Positions 60,313-64,000 of a stretch of 64,000 nucleotides of DNA are shown here, piece after piece. Position 1 is the stretch's first letter. Each line of letters begins with the position of its first letter. A program made the translations under genes and the position numbers. This DNA is from JBMNGG01 sp050949705. GTDB taxonomy: Bacteria > Bacillota > Thermosediminibacteria > Thermosediminibacterales > Tepidanaerobacteraceae. The notes under the pieces were generated by a model, which searched no databases, was not told the DNA's origin, and saw only the letters and a program-made list of their open reading frames with translations. Where the stretch lies: contig JBMNGG010000001.1 in the NCBI GenBank assembly GCA_050949705.1, positions 14,478 to 78,477 on the forward strand. Reading direction: 5' to 3'.

Positions 60313-62039
60313 TTAAGGTTTATTCCAATATGGAGACTTTTAGAGAGGTTAAATTTAATGAGAGAGGATTAAGTTTTATAGTTGCGAAACAAAAAAACCC
60401 TGAGGTTACTGAGAAGGGTCAAACCTATAATGGTGTAGGTAAGTCCTTATTGGTGCGAATTATCCACTTCTGTCTTGGCGCTCGCAAAAAAAATTATAAG
60501 AAATTTTGTGAAAAGTTACCTGGGTGGGAGTTTTACTTGGATTTTAAGATAGATAATAAAATATATACGGCTAAGAGGTCAACAGATAATCCGAATAGAA
60601 TTTTTCTAAACGGTGAAGAACTATCTGTTAATAAGTTTAATAAAAAGATGGGACAATTATGTTTTGACATACCAAAAGATATATCATTTTTATCATTTCG
60701 TTCTTTAATTCCATTTTTTATAAGGCCAAATAGGGAATCTTATGTGTCTTACTTTAATCCGGGGAAAACTGGTAGTAATTATCAAACATTACTTTATAAT
60801 GCATTTTTACTTGGGCTAGATGTGTTTTTAGTACAAAAAAAACGTAAAATAAGAAAAGAACAAGAGAGAATTGGGGAATTGGAGGATAATTTCAAAAAGG
60901 ATTCTTTGTTAAGAGATTTTTTTACCGGAAACAGGGATGTCACATTAACTCTCATAGACATTGAAGAGCAAATAAAAAAGCTTGATGATAACCTAAGGAA
61001 TTTTAAAGTTGCTGAAGACTATCATGAAGTGCAAATTGAGGCAGATAATGTAGAAAGAGAACTTTTTACCCTTAATAATGAAATAATAATGTTGCAAAAC
61101 AATATAAAAAATATTGATAAGAGTCTTCATATTACACCAGATTTAAATAAGAGTGATATAAAACACATATATGATGAAGCCAATATTTATTTTACTAATA
61201 ATATGAATAGGACACTAGATGAATTGGAAAATTTTTATAATAAGCTAGTTACTAGTAGGAAGAAAAGATTGCTTGAGCAGAGAAATAGATTAAGTGCTGA
61301 AATACAGTCTAAATCAAACAAATTAAAACTACTACAAGAGGAATTTGATAAACTATTGCAATACCTAGGTGAACATCAAGCATTAGATGTTTTTGTAAGT
61401 CTTAGTAATAAAAGCGCATCATTAAAGTCTGAAAGGGATAGTTTGAAAAAATATCAAGAACTACAATCAGAATATAAAGAGAAACAACGACAAGCGGAGA
61501 AAGATTTATTAGATCTTGCTGAAGCTACGGAAAAATATTTAAAAGAAATTGAATCGGATATAGTAGAACTTAGGGATCATTTTAGAGGCTTAGCTAAAAC
61601 ATTCTATCCAAAAAGTGCAGCTGGTCTTACTATTGAAAACAATGATGGTGCCAATCAATTACAGTTCAATATAGATGCTAAGATAGAATCGGATACTTCT
61701 GATGGAATTAATAATGTTAAAATATTTTGCTATGATCTAACGATGCTTTTTAAAGGCCATAACCATAGAGTAAATTTTATTTTTCATGACAGCAGGCTCT
61801 TTGATGGAATAGATGAACGACAAAAGGCAGATATTTTTAAAATAGTTTACGAAAAATTTACTAATCAAAATAAACAATATATAGCTACTGTAAATCAGAA
61901 TCAGCTAGATGAGGTAAATAGATTAATAAGTGAGGAGCACTTTGATAATATTTTTACCAAAAATACAGTATTAACCTTAACTGATGAAGCAGATTCTCAA
62001 AAGCTATTAGGTATAAAAGTAGATATAGGAGAAAATTAA
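60303..62039 (+). CDS. DUF2326/SMC-like ABC ATPase of an ABC-3C-type system
   Basis: 578 aa from GTG 60303 (GGAGGTG 7 nt upstream). The N-terminal ABC half has Walker A NGVGKSLLV (about 43-51). A long coiled coil (about 185-440) follows, then a C-terminal half with a Walker-B-like FIFHDSRLFDGID (about 490-502). The DUF2326 region is typical of SMC-like ATPases in ABC-3C conflict systems, where they are thought to sense foreign or damaged DNA and control the nuclease partner. It overlaps the middle component by 10 bp, so the three genes form one operon. Confidence 0.85.
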   Translation: MQLIKVYSNMETFREVKFNERGLSFIVAKQKNPEVTEKGQTYNGVGKSLLVRIIHFCLGARKKNYKKFCEKLPGWEFYLDFKIDNKIYTAKRSTDNPNRIFLNGEELSVNKFNKKMGQLCFDIPKDISFLSFRSLIPFFIRPNRESYVSYFNPGKTGSNYQTLLYNAFLLGLDVFLVQKKRKIRKEQERIGELEDNFKKDSLLRDFFTGNRDVTLTLIDIEEQIKKLDDNLRNFKVAEDYHEVQIEADNVERELFTLNNEIIMLQNNIKNIDKSLHITPDLNKSDIKHIYDEANIYFTNNMNRTLDELENFYNKLVTSRKKRLLEQRNRLSAEIQSKSNKLKLLQEEFDKLLQYLGEHQALDVFVSLSNKSASLKSERDSLKKYQELQSEYKEKQRQAEKDLLDLAEATEKYLKEIESDIVELRDHFRGLAKTFYPKSAAGLTIENNDGANQLQFNIDAKIESDTSDGINNVKIFCYDLTMLFKGHNHRVNFIFHDSRLFDGIDERQKADIFKIVYEKFTNQNKQYIATVNQNQLDEVNRLISEEHFDNIFTKNTVLTLTDEADSQKLLGIKVDIGEN

Positions 62040-62097
62040 TGAATAAGTTTTTTTATTATCATAGAACGGGGATAGGATTGCAGAGATTATCATACAG

Positions 62098-62661
62098 ATG
62101 ATGTCAATGAAAAGTAAAACGGTGTTTTCAGCGGTAAGATTCGGGAATGTTTTAGGAAGTGAAGGTAGTGTGATTCCCCTTTTTAGAAAGCAGATAGAAA
62201 GTGGAGGACCTGTTACTGTGACCCATCCTGAAGTAATACGCTATTTTATGACTATCCCAGAAGCAGTGCAGCTCGTGATACAGGCAGGGGCTTTAGCTAA
62301 AGGTGGGGAAATATTTATTCTGGATATGGGAGAACCGGTAAAGATAGCGGACCTTGCTCAAGATATGATAAAACTTTCGGGCTTAGAGCCTGATGTGGAT
62401 ATAGATATAGAGTACATAGGCCTTAGACCAGGTGAAAAGCTTTATGAAGAATTACTTTTAAATGAAGAAGGTATAACTGCTACAAAATATAAGAAGATAT
62501 ACATAGCAAAACCAACTTTTACAGATGTGGATGCCTTTGAAAGGGAACTTACAGCTCTTAGAGAATTACTTTTTAACTCCAATACAGGGGTAAAAGATAT
62601 AATCAAGAAGATAGTGCCAACTTATAGAAATGGTAATCATGTGGTGGAAAAGGTAAGGTAA
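62098..62661 (+). pseudogene. CapD C-terminal fragment (second copy)
   Basis: 187 residues matching the end of the CapD at 54661-56511 from MMSMKSKTVFSAVRFGNVLG onward, without membrane, CoA-binding or NAD-binding parts. It has no ribosome binding site of its own. It differs from the full copy at several codons, for example the last residues (NHVVEKVR against NDVVEEVWKR). It is a by-product of the direct repeat, not a functional gene. Confidence 0.9.
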
Positions 62662-62695
62662 GATCTCATATATAATATATATTCATTGATAGTTA

Positions 62696-62721
62696 ACAGT
62701 CGGGTTTTCCCGGCTGTTTTT
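62696..62721 (+). terminator. Terminator in repeat copy 2
   Basis: ACAGTCGGG / CCCGGCTGT with TTTT loop and a T-run, the same as at 56560-56585. It would stop read-through from the ABC-3C operon. Confidence 0.8.
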
Positions 62722-62808
62722 GCTTGTGAATATTTGGGGACGGGTACAAATTATTCACGACATCATGAGCAAAAGTTCTATGTTGTGAATAAAAGTAACT
62801 GTCCTCTT

Positions 62809-64000
62809 TTATTTAAGTGGATTTTTGACTTTTGCCTTGGAAGCATCCGGCGTGAAATTTATTAAATCAAGCATCTTATAGGATAGGTATATCTGGACAC
62901 ATTCTTCGAAGTTATCTAGATTAATCGAAGCAATTTCAGCAATTTGTTTAAGGCGATAGCTCATTGTATTTCTGTGAATGAATAACTTATCTGCTGCCAA
63001 CTTTGTATTTTTGTCAACACAGAGGTATGTATATAGAGTTTGATAGGTGTCTGTTTCATTTTGATCATCATATTGCTTTAAAACCAAAGGTGCCGGATGA
63101 AACAGATCTATTAAATTATGTCTTTCACCTGCTAACTGTAATATGTGATAAATACTATAATCTGAGTATTTATACAGGTTATGTGAGCTTAAAAGCCATC
63201 TTCCCAGCTCCAGAGACTTTTGAGCCTGAAGGTAAGCCTTTCGTAAGCCTACTATAGTATCAAACCTGTCGCTGATGCCCGCTTGCAAGTCGTTATCTTT
63301 TAAGCATTTTTCCAAATTAGTAATTGAAGTATCAATCTGATTATCTTTTAGGGAGAGGAAGACTACGATCCGATCGTTATAAAAAATGGATTTAGAATAT
63401 TTAAGCTGATGATCAATATAGTCACGAAGATAATCAACAAGGTGGTAATTCGCAATATCTTCATTGATAAAATTAATGACTGCCAAGTAAAGATTACTTT
63501 CCAATTTTAAACCAGCAGCTTTAAGTCTTTCTTTAACATGTTCCCAATTTTGTATGGCATTATCCAAGAGATCAATTAACAGGCTTTCATACATGAGTCC
63601 TTTAGTAAGATAATAATTTCTATTTTTTCGCATCTCCTCGGAAATAACGTTACAAAGTAGTTTTATAGTTTGAAAGTCTTCTTCCTTGAATTTTTGTTTA
63701 TGTTCTAAAACGCCCAGATAACCAACTAGCTTATTGTTAATAATAATTTTACCATGGATTCTGCGTATTTTTTCAGAAAAACCCGTTTCAGTAAGCAAAG
63801 GCTCTTCACTTTTTGCTATCTTTTCTACAACCCCTTCTTTTCTGAAAGTCGAAATTAGGTCATAAGAGCAATATCCTTTGGTAACCAGTTCATTCCACAC
63901 ACGATCATCTACTTTATCCTTTTTGGTATAAGCCAATAATTTATAACTCGAATCCACTAAAAGCATGGGGTTGTTTAACAGTTGGTAACCCATATCAATG
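62809..64000 (-). CDS. PucR/CdaR-family transcriptional regulator, 5' end outside the window
   Basis: The frame remains open to the window edge; the Met at 63993 is probably internal because relatives start further upstream (IDMGYQLLNNPMLLVDSSYKLLAYT is normally preceded by about 10-20 residues). An N-terminal sensor region is followed by a GGDEF-like/linking domain and a C-terminal PucR-type HTH: LAADKLFIHRNTMSYRLKQI, YLSYKMLDL. Such regulators control purine, sugar-diacid or amino-acid use. The effector cannot be read from the sequence. It lies convergent to the island. Confidence 0.88.
   Translation of the reverse strand, partial: IDMGYQLLNNPMLLVDSSYKLLAYTKKDKVDDRVWNELVTKGYCSYDLISTFRKEGVVEKIAKSEEPLLTETGFSEKIRRIHGKIIINNKLVGYLGVLEHKQKFKEEDFQTIKLLCNVISEEMRKNRNYYLTKGLMYESLLIDLLDNAIQNWEHVKERLKAAGLKLESNLYLAVINFINEDIANYHLVDYLRDYIDHQLKYSKSIFYNDRIVVFLSLKDNQIDTSITNLEKCLKDNDLQAGISDRFDTIVGLRKAYLQAQKSLELGRWLLSSHNLYKYSDYSIYHILQLAGERHNLIDLFHPAPLVLKQYDDQNETDTYQTLYTYLCVDKNTKLAADKLFIHRNTMSYRLKQIAEIASINLDNFEECVQIYLSYKMLDLINFTPDASKAKVKNPLK

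Larger units (their letters stand above)
62074..62722 (+). repeat. Direct repeat copy 2: capD 3' end plus terminator
   Basis: 649 bp, direct-repeat partner of 55918-56586. It begins at AGGATTGCAGAG, 35 bp after the ATPase stop codon, and ends after the terminator T-run. Recombination between the repeats would remove exactly 6,136 bp and restore one capD 3' end. Confidence 0.95.

Noticed and set aside
62098..62661. A second sugar-nucleotide epimerase gene
   Set aside because: It is only the last third of CapD, in a direct repeat, without NAD-binding motif or ribosome binding site.
1..64000. CRISPR array, rRNA or tRNA genes
   Set aside because: No regularly spaced short repeats, no rRNA blocks and no tRNA-like cloverleaf ending in CCA-type acceptor were recognised; no covariance search could be run.

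Overview
The window looks like the chromosome of a low-GC, anaerobic, endospore-forming member of the Clostridia. The signs are a cell-wall hydrolase with LysM repeats, a GerMN-domain protein, a flavo-diiron protein for O2/NO reduction, a complete glycine cleavage operon, strong AAGGAGG ribosome binding sites with some TTG/GTG starts, and many A/T-rich intrinsic terminators. I recognise no rRNA, tRNA, CRISPR array or intact insertion sequence. Species-level identity is not claimed.

Layout. 1-10.7 kb: the end of a sodium/solute symporter, a TudS-related protein, a GerMN lipoprotein, FprA, a Zn/Cd-type P-type ATPase with a palindromic metal operator, a DUF1540 protein, deoC, a pyruvate-kinase C-terminal-like protein, then a lysine riboswitch controlling diaminopimelate dehydrogenase, followed by dapF. 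10.8-15.5 kb: a glycine riboswitch (one full aptamer plus a short second, 'ghost' part) in front of gcvT-gcvH-gcvPA-gcvPB. 15.6-22.6 kb: a PAS/GGDEF/HD-GYP signalling protein, a SleB-like hydrolase, a PcsB-like coiled-coil protein, an FMN alpha-hydroxy-acid oxidase and an RsuA-type pseudouridine synthase. 22.7-26.9 kb: a tandemly duplicated module in which each copy has a subtilisin-family protease facing a coiled-coil protein and a 30-33-residue membrane peptide. 27-31.9 kb: a DUF815 AAA ATPase, a ComK-like gene whose consensus promoter contains a LexA box, an amidase with YvrJ/DUF2922/DUF1659 proteins, and truD. 32-35.2 kb: three YczE-type membrane paralogues around glutaminase. 35.2-36.5 kb: an encapsulin with its ferritin-like cargo.

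38-56.5 kb is an exopolysaccharide/capsule locus: Wzz, polymerases, a polyprenyl-phosphate sugar transferase, UDP-sugar epimerase and dehydrogenase, glycosyltransferases, an ATP-grasp enzyme, a deacetylase-like protein, MurJ and CapD. Five of its genes are broken by frameshifts and one more survives only as a remnant, while housekeeping genes elsewhere are intact.

56.5-62.7 kb is an inserted defence island between two about 650-bp direct repeats of the 3' end of capD and its terminator. It carries an overlapping HTH-ImmA/IrrE peptidase-PIN operon, a decayed FGGY-kinase tail, and a three-gene ABC-3C-type system (nuclease-like protein, 80-aa middle component, DUF2326 SMC-like ATPase) whose promoter start overlaps a consensus LexA box. 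A PucR-type regulator runs off the right edge. The most interesting signals are the repeat-bracketed, apparently SOS-controlled island, the LexA box inside the ComK-like promoter, and the duplicated protease/coiled-coil/micropeptide module.
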